From assembly GCF_964019385.1 (NCBI RefSeq), contig NC_088646.1, positions 10,033,580-10,097,579 of the forward strand: a DNA stretch of 64,000 bases, read 5' to 3'. Below the pieces are notes generated by a model, which worked only from the letters and a program-made list of their open reading frames with translations, searched no databases and was not told where the DNA came from. Positions 36,423 through 49,912 of this stretch are shown here, one piece after another (the stretch's first letter is position 1; every line of letters begins with the position of its first letter). Position numbers and translations under genes: made by a program. Origin of the DNA: Sycon ciliatum (Eukaryota; Porifera; Calcarea; Leucosolenida; Sycettidae).

Positions 36423-39400
36423 GAACTCGACACGCCTGAAGCTCCTTTGGCGCGGGATGTTTGCTCCTGCAGGTGACAGAAGGTGCTGCTAACACTCTTG
36501 TCTTCACGCCACGGATGCTCATCTAATGATTCTACCCTCGGAATCCGTCAATTATATCCTGCTGCACACCATTCTCACCCGGTCGGTCGGCCAGTCGATT
36601 TCGACTCTAACAAGGTACGCACGGTGGTGACTACGCCGCGCTACACGGGGCCCTATCATCGCCACTCACGCGTCTGCCAGCCAACGTTCAGCAGTAGGAG
36701 ACACTGGAGGAGAAGAAGAAGCAGCAGCACCCCAGTTCTCACCTTCACCTCCCCATCGCCCTTATGGCGCGCGCGTCCATCCACTAGAGACTGCATGTGG
36801 GCAGCTCCCCGTGACTGTAGCGCGTGAGTGCAATGTCAGAGAATAGCACACACTGGGTACAGACTACACTGGAGTGGTCAAGATCCCACGCAAAATGCTG
36901 TTCACACGCCTGAGCTGCTTTCGCCATCGGCTTCTTCTCCGCTTCAGTTTCCTAAAGCAGATCCCGGCATCCTGCTGGTATCATGTAGCCCCAGCACCAC
37001 CAGCAACCATTCACAGTAAATCAGCGCAGAAGCAGAGAGGACCTGTAGTTGGCGATGGTGAATGTAGACGAACGCTCGAGCACCACCCCGTGTCCTGGTG
37101 CCCTCTGCACCGTTCTGTTGTGATGGGGTTTTCCTAGATGCCAAGGTTGACTCACTGCCATCGTCTGCTGCATCAGTAACAGTTGGTCAAGCAATTGGTT
37201 CATCGTCAAGGCGTTCTGAGCTTGTGGCATTCTGAGCACTTTTCTATGCGACCCGTGAGCTCTACATTTTCCGCGCGCATCATGTCTGTGCGTTTCCCTG
37301 GAAGTTTCTGCCAGGACACGGAGTGTTCAAGGGTCCAGGCATAGCTGACAAAACATACATCTATTCTTGGCGTTATTCGTAATCTGTAGTACAGTGCATT
37401 TGCATGGATTACCAAATAGATCGGCGATAAATGTCGACTGGTAGGAACATTGTGAAAGCCGGGAATACTGATGCCTGTGATGGTAAACCTTCTGTGCCCA
37501 CGATCATGGAATATCATCGACAACAACGTCACGTGCGCGTTTGAAAAACAGTCGACACAGGCATCACGAATCACGATCGATCCCTCCTTGAATCACTGCT
37601 ATTATATCCTGCGGTAACTTCTACAGTAGGTAGATCTACAAAAAGACTACATGTATGTGATCTTGTAGGCGTGATGAGTAGGCATTTACCATGCTATTAG
37701 TGTGGACTCCCTCCGGGGCTACTTCCCCCAACCCAACCTTGCCTGTGGCCGCTTTGCTGGATCTAGTGTGCATGTGCACACAGACATGTAGTAGGATGGC
37801 ATCTGGCAGTTAGGCACCTCCATTTGTGAGGGCTAAAACCTTCATTCGTGTCGAAATCCAATAATTGCTGCAATAACACACGTGTACGCGTACAAGATTC
37901 GATCGAAGGAGCAAATTAATGTAGCTACAGCCATGGCATCGCCGGTTCTCGGAGGCGCATTGCAATGTATTGCACAATGAACGGCAAACCTGCCTCTCTG
38001 GTCCGTAGCTACCCATGTGATTGACGAACTTCACAGATACACAGTGTTTTGATTGTATCGCACAATCATAGTGGGTTCCCAAAGGTTGTCTTCTAATCTG
38101 CAAAATACTTGAGTGAGACGTTAGGACATGCAGAGCATGTGATAGCAAGGCTACATACATGTAAGGGAGCTTATCATTATTATTGAGTAAATTTTACTCA
38201 AGTCTTGGTAATACATGTACAATCGTGTAGTAGTTTTCGGCAATGATTTGTTCTTCTCAGCCTCGACCACCTTCATGATCATTCACTTTTAAATTGTTGT
38301 ATCACTCAGTGACTGCATGACGGTGTCACTGTATCAGTGTATCACTCAGTGTTAGTACTTACCACTGACAGTAAAGACTGGTAGATCTACGGAGTGAGTG
38401 TTGCAATACTTCGTGAACATAATAAGACCCTGGCGTGAACAAAGCGTTAGTTCCTGTTCTGCCGCAAAAGGCGTTCCCCTAGATCCCTGTGCTGCGCCTC
38501 TCTCCACTGCTAATGGCAGTGTCCGGCGGCGGAGCAATGGACGGGAAACGGCGGCGGTGTCATGTGCTCGGGCACAATCGCCAGCTCAGACAATGCGAGT
38601 GGAGAGGGAGCCGGCACAGGGCAGTGCCGGTGGCGATATGGTGGCCTAAGCATAAGATTATTGCAGATTGTATACCATGATAAAACTGCATGTGCGCGCT
38701 CAGCATGGGCTCTGACACGGGTTTCAACACAAGCCTAGCGGATGTGGGTACCGCTGGTGCTGAATATGCGCAGCACATTTTCAGTCGGCGAGAGAAGGCG
38801 AGGTTTTGATCAGTCGTCCATGAGGTGTGTATCCGGGGGGCCTAGGTTATCTCGTCTACTAAGTATCAGCGCAGAGCCCGTGCATCTTGCACTGGTTCTA
38901 GACGCTCACTGTTATAGACAAGAACATTCTACAATATCTTCGTACCAGACACAGTATTGCACGTTGCAATGACTGCTCATGCAAGACATATTCCAGTGCA
39001 GTAGTCGCAAGAAATACACTGTAATCACTGATTAGAAGCTCGACCTGTCAGACGACATAGCTCCGAATAGCCTGTAGATCTACGAAGACTGGTTTAGCTG
39101 ATTTGGACAATGGCCCTTTGTAGACCTTACGTGCAAGTATACGCTGGGTGATGGTTCCCACTGGTTACCGCTGACATGCATCAGCTATGTGACCATGACC
39201 ATTGTGTGAACTATTTCCACGCCACGGCTCACTTGAAGAGTGTAGTGTGTATAAAATAAGACTCAAGAGATTACATAAGCCCCACTCTTGGTATATTCAT
39301 TGTTATGCTGTTAGCAATTCCGCGTGACCGCCGTCTTTCCGTGTAGAATGTAAGACTACACGATTGGTACGCCAAGAGGTCCCGTAGCCTCCCATACTCC

Positions 39401-40360
39401 CATAGGTCCCGCGTAGAGGGTAGACTGCACCGAGATGCTGTTGTCACCTTGGAGATCATGGTTGGATTGTGGAAACGAGGACCAAACGGTTCAGTCAAGA
39501 TAAACTCTTTCGCCCTGGAACCACGCGAGCCTGCCATGCAGCAAACCCTGGCGCAGTTTTCCTGGAGCAGCGAACACGACTGCTAAGAGGACGAATCATG
39601 CAAGTCCTTAGTGCTTTCTGCATCACGGCTAAGAGGCTCATCTAAATCCGTCCTGTGCAGAGTTGCTTGGCTACAACTCCCTGCCGTGATGTCACTCTGG
39701 CAAAAGCACACGTTTTCTAACACGAACCAATGCCGCCAGCGACCATGTCAAAACGCAGAATGCACCAGACTACGCACGTGTATTTACTGCACACCACACC
39801 TCCGATCTATGATCCAGCGTGTAGGATATTTCAAAGTTAATATTACTATCCAAAACCACGTGTTGGATCTTGTTAGGTTCCCGGCAGATAACACACGTAT
39901 TGACATCATACGTCCTAAACGCACACGTGTTTCAGCCTCAACTTTCAGGTAGATCTACAGAAGTTGACTATCATTCTGTCTATAACGTTAGAAGCTTCAA
40001 CGGTCCACGAACAATCTTCTTGTTGTAGGTTTGGGTTTAGCGCAAACCAGGTACTAGTAAGTAGTTGGTAGTTTTGATAGTGATGGAAGCAAACGTCGAA
40101 ATAAACAGAAAGGAAGAAGACTTACGTAATAGGGGAGAGGCATCCTGCAGCTTCATAAGAATCATTACTCAATGAGAAATGTTGGGCACACATGCTCTTT
40201 TCCTCAGCACTGCAAATTCACAGCTCAGTGTCACTCAGTATCAATTTCAACGACGTTTCAGCAAATTGCCATCATCAGGTTGCAATATGGTGTGCAAGTC
40301 AGCAAAGGAGCAGTTATATGCCACTGCTTGGTGTTCATTGAGTAAGGTGTTCATAATATC
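36423..40360. other. Intergenic DNA, no gene recognised
   Basis: The homeobox promoter probably lies at the left edge. Beyond it I see only short open frames without domains, a small palindrome near 38186-38202, and scattered AGATCTAC words. No splice-consistent exon chain or RNA gene is visible. Confidence 0.45.
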
Positions 40361-40369
40361 CCACTTTCC

Positions 40370-41150
40370 CCCAGCCTATAGACATAGTCTCCAGCCATAA
40401 GCATCTTGGCATTTTCATTGACTCTTACCTTTCATGGGAACCCCACATCGATTACCTATGTAAACCGGATGTGGGGTTCATCTTTAGGAATCCTCTCTTC
40501 TCACTGTTACCATCACCCAATCTCTTGTAAACTCCTCTTTTACTCAGCTTACCTACGCCCCATGTTTGATTATGCAGATACTGCTTGGGCTGGAATTTCC
40601 ACAACCCGTGCTGCCAAGCTCGAAATTCACCACAAAAAAAGTTCTCAAAATCCTCCTCCGAAAACCCCGCATGCTCCCATCTTCCACCCTTTATGCCCTT
40701 GCTGACACTACCCCTTTGTCTAAGAGACGTAATTCACATCTTGTCACCCTTATCCATTCTCTCAAACTCAATCTGTGTCCACCTCACCTCCACTGTTTCA
40801 ACGGTTCTCTTCCCGTAGCACGAGAAACTCCCTTTCCCTTCCGAAACCTAAGTCCTCCTTTCTACTTCACTCTCCCCTTTTCACTGCGTACTCTGCGTGG
40901 CTGGCACTTCCCCAAGAAGCTAAGGACCTTTCTTCCCTCCGCCCTTTTAAGAGCCTTGTCGCACCTTGACTTTGATTTTGTGTTTCTCATTTTGTTGCAA
41001 TCACTGCTTATCCATGCCGGTTCCTTTTTTCTTCTCCTCCCAGGCTCCCCTTCTCCCTTCCTTGCCGTGGTTGGCTAACACCCTCTCTCTTTGTATTGGC
41101 CGGTGTTCTCACTGTGCTATGAGATGCTGTAATAAATAAATAAATAAATA
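40370..41150 (+). mobile_element. LINE 3' end
   Basis: Several frames together read as the C-terminal part of a non-LTR reverse transcriptase: HLGIFIDS-like start, SAYLRPMFDYADTAWAGIST, and PSSTLYALADTTPLSKRRNS. The copy ends in (AATA)n at 41130-41150, a usual LINE tail. Frameshifts and stops show it is dead and 5' truncated. Confidence 0.75.
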
Positions 41151-41155
41151 TTAAT

Positions 41156-41445
41156 AAAGGGTTTGCTCCCCACACCGGAGCTCGCGCTATTCCGCCGACT
41201 TTACTTGACACTTGACTGACTCACGACTCAGGCACAATCTTCCTCAGCCTACTCAAGCTCAACTGATGAGGGGTGAATTCCCCGAAACACTGTGTATTGA
41301 GCAGGGAGTGGTGCGTTCTTGCAGGTTTGCCGAGTCGAAGGTTCGATGGCCTTCTCGTGTGCTCTGGATGGCAGTCGTGAGTCAGTCAAGTGTCAAGTAA
41401 AGTCGGCGGAATAGCGCGAGCTCCGGTGTGGGGAGCAAACCCTTT
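41156..41445. mobile_element. MITE with perfect 73-base terminal inverted repeats
   Basis: 41156-41228 and 41373-41445 are exact inverted copies starting AAAGGGTTTGCTCCCCACAC. The spacer is about 144 bases and non-coding. It abuts the LINE tail. No clear target duplication is seen. Identity of the arms suggests a recent origin or conversion between the arms. Confidence 0.8.
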
Positions 41446-41506
41446 CATAATACGGTAGTTATCTTCGTGTATTACGGTGACTATCGAGAAACTTAACACC
41501 TACAAT

Positions 41507-41560
41507 GTATCTGTGTATCTGTGTATCTGTGTATCTGTGTATCTGTGTATCTGTGTATCT
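41507..41560. repeat. Tandem 8-base repeat TATCTGTG
   Basis: Six to seven perfect copies of TATCTGTG in a row. Confidence 0.95.
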
Positions 41561-41977
41561 GATGACGATTGCGCTGTATACATGTATGCGTGGGGTACTC
41601 CTGATGAAGCTCGAAGGGCGGAAATTTGGAGATACATGTTGCCATGGTTTTTGCCATGAAACTCTGAGTTACAACAAAAACAGCCCTATTTACTTCCTTT
41701 TGTGTACCTCTTGAGATACATGTTGTATACTTTTGCAGTGTCTAAGGCCTTACTTAGTGGCGTAGGTGAATTTGTGGTTTTAAAAGGGAAGACTGATGTT
41801 ACAAAGCCTTGTTTGGTTGAAAACATGTTGTTTGAATCTGCTGCAGGTTATGTATTATCACGTCGAATCAGAGAAATATGACTGGGACAGCACACAGGCA
41901 GCAGCTGATGACCTCAGCCTGATGTAACATGACTGTGTTAATACACACATACATGCATCTACGAGTAGTAGATCTAC

Positions 41978-42008
41978 CAAGAGTAATAAATAAGCTTATA
42001 CACTCTTG
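41978..42008. repeat. CAAGAGT micro-hairpin
   Basis: CAAGAGT and ACTCTTG enclose an A/T-rich loop with AAGCTT. Flanks continue the palindrome (CTAC/GTAG). No exact target duplication. Confidence 0.6.
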
Positions 42009-44380
42009 GTAGTACCGGTATGTGTAAACGGTCAGACACTCAAGATATGAAGACGGTGAACAAAATGCACATCATTGGTCACTGTTGCGTTGCGTGTTTT
42101 GGGTCGAGTCGCGTGGTGTCAGACACTAACACTTGGTAACATTATACACAACTGTTCCGTTACTTTTTTATAGTTATGCCCAGAACTGATATCCCCAAGG
42201 ATTGTATACAGTCATGTATTCGTCGAATTCATGATGACTCCTGGTACATCCACAATTGTACCTTGTGTATCGCATCTTTCCAAGATATCGCAACTAACTT
42301 CATCTCATGCGACATGAGGCTCGAGTCAGCAGCTGGTCTTCATTCATGAGACATCTCTACACCAGAGACAGTTGTCCCATACAATACAGCCATTTATCAT
42401 CTGCGTGTTGCATGAGGTGACGACACCAAGAGTAATAAAGCAAGGGTACAACTACAGTTGCACATTCTCTTCATGTCACACATCTGTCTGCCCTGAACTT
42501 CTGACTGAACTGAAGCCTCCGAAGCATGGAGTTGTACAAACAACTCCCTCAGCCCCGAAGCTACATACCGGAAAACTCACCGCCCCAGGGTCAAGTGGCT
42601 TAAATGGTTTTCTACATTGCTTTCTTACCTTTGCATAGCCGGTTTAGTTGTAACGCGGACGTGCGAACTTTTTTCTTTTTCTTTACCTTGCTTACATCCG
42701 AGTACTAGTAGCTGCGAATCGCGAATCGCAAACACACACGCTGACCATGTTGTAGGGATCGGCACCTAGTCATCAATGCAAGGGAATATTTAGCTGAACT
42801 ACAAAACTTGGTTACGGAACCACCAATGCCATCACATCATCACATCATGTATTTAAGGTTCAGTTCCAAGTTAGTTAGATCACCCGCATTCAAGTTCTGT
42901 CCATTTTTCCCCTTCCAGTGCATTGTCGACTGGCTGGGCATACACAATAGCTTGAGCAGGGATATTGTAAGGCTGCAGAACGTCTAAGCGTCTCCCTGCA
43001 GCCTTACAAGGAGTCGCCGGTGGAACGACTGGAAACTGAATTTCACCACGACATTGTGATGGTTACGTCCCGTGAGGAACCACTGATGCATGCATCTACA
43101 TGGAGATTTGAGAGTAGTCTGCCCAGACACTGCACGAACGAACAGTGCCTGACTAACAAGCTCTTACATCATGTTCTGTATTTGCTGAAAGTCTGATGAT
43201 AGCTACTTGCCGTAGTATGCAATCTGGCATGGTAATCGCTTAGCTCTGGATCATGCAATGTTTCGGTATTTTCCGGAGAAATCATCACGGCCCAGATCAA
43301 CCCCGACAGGCAACACCTGGCGTGCGGTCGGCGGAGACCAGCATCTGTACCACGTACCAGAGCTCGTACCTTAAAGTTATAGTCTTCCGGGACGCCATGG
43401 TAGTTGAAGCAGTGCACTACGAAGATGACGAACAGTATACATCATACAGCATAATTAATTTGTGGTGTGTTTCCGATGGAGTAGCACAACATTATCGATC
43501 GGTGTTTGCTGCATTCCCACTTCCTGCAGCTGCTCAAGCAGGGCTGAGGGAAGCGAGCACATCTGCGCACAGTCACTGAATCCTACTGCGAACCAAACGT
43601 AATGGAGTGCCATCTCGGTAATGTGCTTGTAGCGCTTTGTACTCTGTAATACAGCCGGATTATCCTAGTTTCCGCAATGCCAGAACCTGATCAAGCGGGG
43701 ACAAAACGAAAGACTGCATGGTGACGGCAAGAGTCCATGCTGCATAGCTAGTGGTTATGACCTGAACGTGTACAATAGTACTCTTGTCTTCATGATACGA
43801 ATGCACACACAATACTTTCACTGTATGCATGCTACGAAAGTAGCAATCTCATGAGTAATGGGTACGAATGCATCGTCAGGCGACACCGCTGCGCAAGTGT
43901 TTCCAAGACGCTCGCGATCGCGACGATCACCACTGTGTGTACATTACCATTACTGCATAGTGAAAACGGAGTACTGAGTAGCTGCCTGCTAGTACTGTAC
44001 CATCAGCAGGCATCACACTTCTGCCGATACCCGCGAGTCAAGGGTAAAACGTGCTAAGCGTTTTGCTTACTCCATCAGTTTTTGATATGATAACGATCCA
44101 GGAAAATCTGAAAAGAGAAGGAAGGCAGCTCCTTATCGTTTTGTTCCACATTCCCCCGTACTATGGCCTGCAGGAAACTGGCTATCAGCAAGAATCATGG
44201 GTTGTGTGTTAGGCCTAAGTAGTTCTGTAGTTCTGTTGAGGCATCCATTGTGGCTGATTGAAAAATGTACTTTTTTGTTGATTACTAACCACGTCCGGGT
44301 TTTTCTTTTGTTTCTTTTGATCGTGAATACGCGTGAAACCCAGTGTTGCAGCACTAACATATTTCCTCTCTCCCTCTATC

Positions 44381-44410
44381 CTCTCTCTTTCTCTCTCTCT
44401 CTCTCTCTTC

Positions 44411-44453
<43 letters not shown>

Positions 44454-44735
44454 TCTCTCTCTTCCTCTTCCTCTCCCTCTCCCTCTCCCTCTCCCTCTCC
44501 CTCTCCCTCTCCCTCTCCCTCTCCCTCTCCCTCTCCCTCTCCCTCTCCCTCTCCCTCTCCCTCTCCCTCTTCCTCTTCCTCTTCCTCTCCCTCTCCCTCT
44601 CCCTCTCCCTCTCCCTCTCCCTCTCCCTCTCCCTCTCCCTCTCCCTCTCCCTCTCCCTCTCCCTCTCCCTCTCCCTCTCTCCCCCTCTCTCTCTCTCCCT
44701 CTCTCCCTCTCTCCCTCTCTCTCTTCCCCCCCCCC
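44381..44735. repeat. CT and CTCCCT microsatellite
   Basis: About 350 bases, mostly CTCCCT units with blocks of CT and CTTCCT. Frames in it are pure low complexity. Confidence 0.97.
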
Positions 44736-45119
44736 CGCCCCCCCAACAACTTCGGCCTAACACGGTAGTGATGTACATGTATAATGCGCAAGCCGAAGCT
44801 TGGAAGTTAGTTGTGTCGTAAAATACATTTTAAAACCTCCCTGCCACAAACACTTCATTGCATGTCTTGACCATTACATGAAGACTCCAAAAATCCCATG
44901 CTATACTAGTACAGTACTACGCATATTGTTAGATTGACACTATAACAAGGTTTATCTAATACATGTACCAGTTTTGAACTAGAATTGGGTTATATAATAG
45001 TACAGTACTAGGACATGTAGTACCAGCTAGGCTAGTAGCAGGGAGCCACCAGATACCAGTGACTGTGTAGTGGAGTTTCCGACATTGAGGCAGGAACGAA
45101 ATTGGAGACCAGTTGTGAC

Positions 45120-45160
45120 CAGGGAGTAGTACTTTACCTTTATATTACTACTCCCTCAGG
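45120..45160. repeat. CAGGGAGTAGTA micro-hairpin
   Basis: The stem AGGGAGTAGTA/TACTACTCCCT is flanked by GTTGTGAC (45112-45119) and GTTGTGGC (45161-45168), an 8-base duplication with one change. Confidence 0.65.
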
Positions 45161-45535
45161 GTTGTGGCTACTACGTACTCCCTGGTTGTGACTCCCTGGT
45201 TGTCTGGTTGTGACGCTCATCCGAGTTCCCTTGGCCTCCCAACTCCCAACACATACAGTCGTCGCATACGGTGATGATACGCTATCTTTGGAATGGGGGT
45301 CTCCAGGGCCTAGGGTGGGCTTGTCTCTACATCATAGATCCATACAATGTACGCACAACAGGAAATAGCCTTGAAACCCCATCCCTAGCAACTGTTTTGT
45401 GTCCACCATGTTACGACTCGCAGTACTTTCTGGTGTTAGATCGCAAACACACACCAGTACCCAACTCTGCCGCTACAGTGTCTCCTCCCAGAGACACCAA
45501 GGGTTCAGGCTTCCGCCGCCGCCGGTCGAACACAT

Positions 45536-45571
45536 ACACACACACATACACACACACACACATGCACACAT

Positions 45572-45626
<55 letters not shown>

Positions 45627-45660
45627 CACAAATACACACAAGCACACACAAACACACATG
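45536..45660. repeat. CA microsatellite
   Basis: (CA)n with ACACAT, CTACACA and AGCACA variants. Confidence 0.97.
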
Positions 45661-46551
45661 TACATGTACACATGATCCGGAAGCAGCAAACACTGTGCAA
45701 CACCATTCAACCGTTACCATCCGAAATGTAGTTACCGGGTACCTAAGTCTAAGACTAAGTCCCCATCCTGGACTCTCGGTTGTCATCGTTCCATGTACAT
45801 GTACATGTATTACATCGCGACGTGATCGTACTGTTTTTTCTTCTTTTCACCTAGTCTGTGAACCTGGGGACCCAATGGCAATGGTGCAAGTCTCATTGCT
45901 ATATTATCGTCATGATCTGGCACGAAACTGTTTGTTACAACTTGACCAGACGCGTGGCGCCGGCGCCCTGTTACTCTTGGCTACACAATAATCATTAATA
46001 CAAAATAATGCAAACACTGTACATGCCCGGGTGGTAGTGGTGTGCCCGCGGCCCCGCGCGTGTGTATGCGTGCCTGTATGTGTGTATGTGTGTGGTGTGT
46101 GTTTGTGTGTGTGTGTGTGTGTGTGTCTGTTGTGGGCACACGCGTGTTTTGTGTATACGTTTCCGTCACACGGCTACAGTATGTCTCTGAGCTCTAGTTC
46201 AGTAGTTTGGTTACTTCCTGAATTCATCACAGAACACATGATTTCTCGCTCAACGAGTAACGGGGAACGTAGAATCTACGGAAAGGCCATCTCGGAAGTA
46301 ACGACTTCGTCACCTACATGTTTCCTATTTGCTGCACTTCTTGTACATGTAGACTCTACATTGCCACGGTATTGTGTATTGCGTATGTGCATCTCGTGTT
46401 TGCGCTAAGGTAAGCAAGTGCCCGACTTTACCTAACACTATGCAAGGTTCTCTGCCGGAACAAATGCTCAGTCTGGAATTATCATAAAATAAAGTACTGC
46501 GGAAGAAAAGATGGTAGATGTACATGACATTTGTACCCTAAAACTACTATT

Positions 46552-46593
46552 CAAGAGTATAATCTGGGTCCCAGGGGGGTTATAATACTCTTG
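46552..46593. repeat. CAAGAGTATAA micro-hairpin
   Basis: CAAGAGTATAA and TTATAATACTCTTG enclose a loop containing GGGTCCC. CTACTA occurs close to both sides, an inexact duplication. Confidence 0.6.
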
Positions 46594-46717
46594 CTACTAG
46601 TACCGGTATGTAGACCGATACAGCGTGCCAACACTACAGGCAGTGTTAGTCTTGCACACGAAACCTCACCACATGTACATGACGTATATGTACGAAGAAA
46701 GGGTACAAGGGAGATAT

Positions 46718-46836
46718 ACACAAGAGAGAGATTGGAGCTTTGTTACAACTCTGAGTTTCACGTATTACTACGATCATCAGGCAGCGTAAAACTCAGAGTT
46801 GTGACAAAGCTTCCAATGTCTCTAGTCTTGTGTACA
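46718..46836. repeat. 119-base palindrome with ACAACTCTGAGTTT arms
   Basis: Arms near 46718-46763 and 46789-46836 pair over GGAGCTTTGT and ACAACTCTGAGTTT. The core word CTCTGAGTTTCACG recurs near 51570, and its complement-like form near 41660, so it belongs to a small dispersed family. Confidence 0.55.
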
Positions 46837-47392
46837 AGGCTCTGCCCTACATGGGTATTGAGCACTCTTCGGACAGTGAAGCACACCAATTGATTACATA
46901 CAAGGGAGATTATTAATTTACTCTTGCCTCTTGGTATTTCAGTCATGCACTATATCCGAGTACATGTAATGTCCTGTCTTTAATTGTAGCTGCTTCTAAG
47001 GGGGTTTTCACTCCTGTCTGTCTATCATCATCACCACGGTATAGTTGTACAGTGTAGTATAAACGAAGAAATGAGGCATCGCCCAGTTTCGTATCACAAG
47101 GAAATGGCTGGAGCTGATAGGCACTTTTCCAAAGCTCTGCAAACACTGAACTCCGGTTCCATGGTGTCCGCAGAGTTTTTTTCGTATCGAGTTTGTCGGA
47201 GAGCATAATTATGTAGTCCCGATTCCGTTGAGCTGGAAGACGCACCGGTGGATTCAGGAGTACGTAACCCCTGCGCTGTCCTCCTTGGTAGAATGACTGT
47301 GTCACGGTGTGTCACACCATACAACAGGCACGTAATTTTGAAGCAGAACACAGCAATATAAATAATACATGTATACACAGACACCACCAATT

Positions 47393-47466
47393 TAACTCGG
47401 TCACCTTGGCCACCCTGCCAGATGAAGGTTTAACTCAGTCACCTTGGCCACCCTGCCAGATGAAGG
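47393..47466. repeat. 36-base tandem duplication
   Basis: Two adjacent copies of a unit with AACTCGGTCACCTTGGCCAC and CCTGCCAGATGAAGG, with a few changes. Confidence 0.85.
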
Positions 47467-49062
47467 GACAGTACTCAGTAGCCCTGACACGCCGTTCCTC
47501 ACACTGAGCTGATCTTACATTAGAAGCATGTGGCTGAAGATCCAGTAAACCTCTTTAGTTACCACGTTGGACAAACTCATGCAGTGGATCGACGTACATG
47601 TACTGTATTTTCCATTTTGGCTATCAGTTGCTGCCGTGGGTTCCTTTCCAAATACTTCCTATGATACACACGTAGGAACAGCGATATGAATCATGCAGCC
47701 TGGCACGTTTAATCCAGGGAGCAGTACATGATAATTGTGACTACATGACGTATTGTCTTCTCCAAACCTGCTATGCTTGTGTAATCACTGCAGCGGAGCT
47801 ACATGTACATGTATGTATACACAGCATGTCACAGGCTAGATAATGATCAGATTGTTATCAAGTCTATCTTTTAAAGCAGTATGATGACTGTTGAGTGTTG
47901 TGTTGATAGTGGTCGCCTGGTCGGTTGAACAGTGTGGAGTGCGGTCGATTCGTGGTGACTAATACACTCTATTCACTCACCATACACACACATGTACGGC
48001 CATTTCTTCAGCCCATGCATAATCAGGTTGCCTGACTCTCGATAACGAAAATACAACTGAAATTTTCTGCTGGAGGCTACAGTGTCTCATCATGCCTGGA
48101 AGCGTGTTTTTATTGACGGCATATTATAAATGATGATGATGATGATGATGCAAAGAAAGAAAAGCACTCAAGCATTGCGGCACCTGGGAGTGGGAGGCAA
48201 AAAATGAACTTAATCCCTAGTCTAGGCTCAATGAGGTCGTGTATCATGCTGGTCGAAATTGTGACAACACATTTCTGCGGTAAACGATAGAGTTCTTCTT
48301 GCCCGTATCCATACACCTACAGCGCCCCATGTAATTGCTCCTTTTCACTGATCAGATAAGACCAGGGGATATCTGGGACTGGCAACAGCACTTGACCCTT
48401 GTACACGTACATGTACATTGTCATTGTACAACCGTACGTAGATCAGGGATGCACAATGTCATACTGTAGTAGCTCACACTGCACCCCTGGCCCATCGTAA
48501 CCCCATCCCTCTGCAATGTGTTGGGTTCCTTACTTGCTAGACTGATTTTATATGATTCTGGACTGATTTGAATCATATTATCTAATCTTCCTTATTGGCC
48601 ATGGGCCATCGTGGAAATAAAGAATTTAAAAAACTAAAAAACATGTCGCTTGTCAGTTCCGCACGCACATTATGATGCATGTCCAACTGGAGCTATCGGT
48701 AATCCGCAAAGGGAATCTGTCAAGCGTTCGACTGTCGTAAAATCATGCAGCTCTGTCACGGCGCCAGTCAAGTGACATGTGTCAACAAGCGCCTTGTCTA
48801 AAGTTTGTCTTGGCCTCCGGTCAATCCTTCAACTTCTAGGTGACCACCCAGTACAGTCATGTGACGCGGGAATATGCCAGGCTCAACATTTTCCACATGG
48901 CCCTGGAAAACCTATGCACCATGACCTGTGCCCATTTCTGTTGATGACAACACTCTCCTTCCGTATCGAGATTGCTGAAGAAGATAAGAAGCCCGGGTAT
49001 GTACATGTTTGTACTCATGTAGTGTTGTTCAGTTCTAGTTGTTTTTCTACAGTCATGACAGG

Positions 49063-49912
49063 TCTATCCTACAGTGTAGCTGCGGGACTGCTGAAATCCA
49101 CGAAAATGACCTTGCACCGTGACAGTGGGAAAGCGTGCGGTTATCCAATCAAGGCTCATGCTCTCCTGCCCAGCTGCAATTGCAGCACGAATCCCAGGAC
49201 TTGGCCTGTCACAGCTGCTCTGCTCGAGTTCTCCAGACCGTGTCCCAAGAGGCGGCGATCCGAGCTGATTTCTGGGAGTGTCCATGATCCATGTCTAGCC
49301 ACTAGCGCGCATACAGTGCTGCTATCTTTGCTAGTTCAACGGTACATGTATCACTTGATCGCCGCCCTGGTGGCTGGAGTTGGCCAGTGGCAGTGGGGAA
49401 CCAGGAATAGCACATCAACAGGTAACACCATTCTAGACTATAACACACTGTATAGAGAATCGAGCTGGATAGGAAGGTCATGCATTAAACGAGTCACACA
49501 CATGCAGTTACAAAGTACAATGCACTAACTAATCACTTGCAAGCGTTTCCGAGAATGTCGAGGACCGAGCACCGCAAGTCTGTGCAGTGTCCAGTCCAGA
49601 CTCCACACACCAAGAGTACATTTAAAATAATTATGTACTCTTGCACACACGTACCACATTCCACGAACCGACACAACTGCGCAACGCAGGCAGCCAAGTA
49701 GTTTTTCTTCCTTCGGATCGGTGCCTGTTTGCCCACAGTCTCGTGAGCACTCGCAGAGAGCTGTTGGATTGTGACAGGCGAGATCCTGGGACTCCTCATG
49801 GACAGGGACAGGGGTGTGAGGTGAGCCTTGACTTGACAACCGCGAGCTTCCCCACTGACACTGTCAGCTCATTTTCGCGGATTTCAGCAGTCCCTTTACC
49901 GTAATAGGACAG
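49063..49912. mobile_element. 850-base inverted-repeat element
   Basis: Arms of about 160 bases (49063-49225 and 49745-49912) are diverged inverted copies sharing GGGACTGCTGAAATCC, CGAAAATGA and CCCAGGA words. No transposase is recognised and no clean target duplication is seen. A micro-hairpin (49611-49643) is inserted in the spacer. Confidence 0.6.
49611..49643. repeat. CAAGAGTACAT micro-hairpin with a 7-base duplication
   Basis: CAAGAGTACAT and ATGTACTCTTG enclose an AT-rich loop. CACACAC stands at 49604-49610 and 49644-49650. Confidence 0.75.

Noticed and set aside
39271-39537. Minus-strand frame of 88 codons
   Set aside because: No domain, no splice or promoter context, and composition like the surrounding spacer.
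41507-41560. CRISPR-like array
   Set aside because: The units are eight bases with no spacers; it is a microsatellite in animal DNA.
42370-42638. Possible sushi-like domain in a short plus-strand frame (CPEL...LKPPKHGVV)
   Set aside because: Only one loosely matching segment, no paired cysteines at the right spacing and no splice context.
45271-45786. Frames rich in Thr-His or Cys-Val
   Set aside because: They are translations of the CA/GT microsatellite. The Cys-Val frames near 5947-6297, 20765-21224 and 54249-55024 have the same cause.
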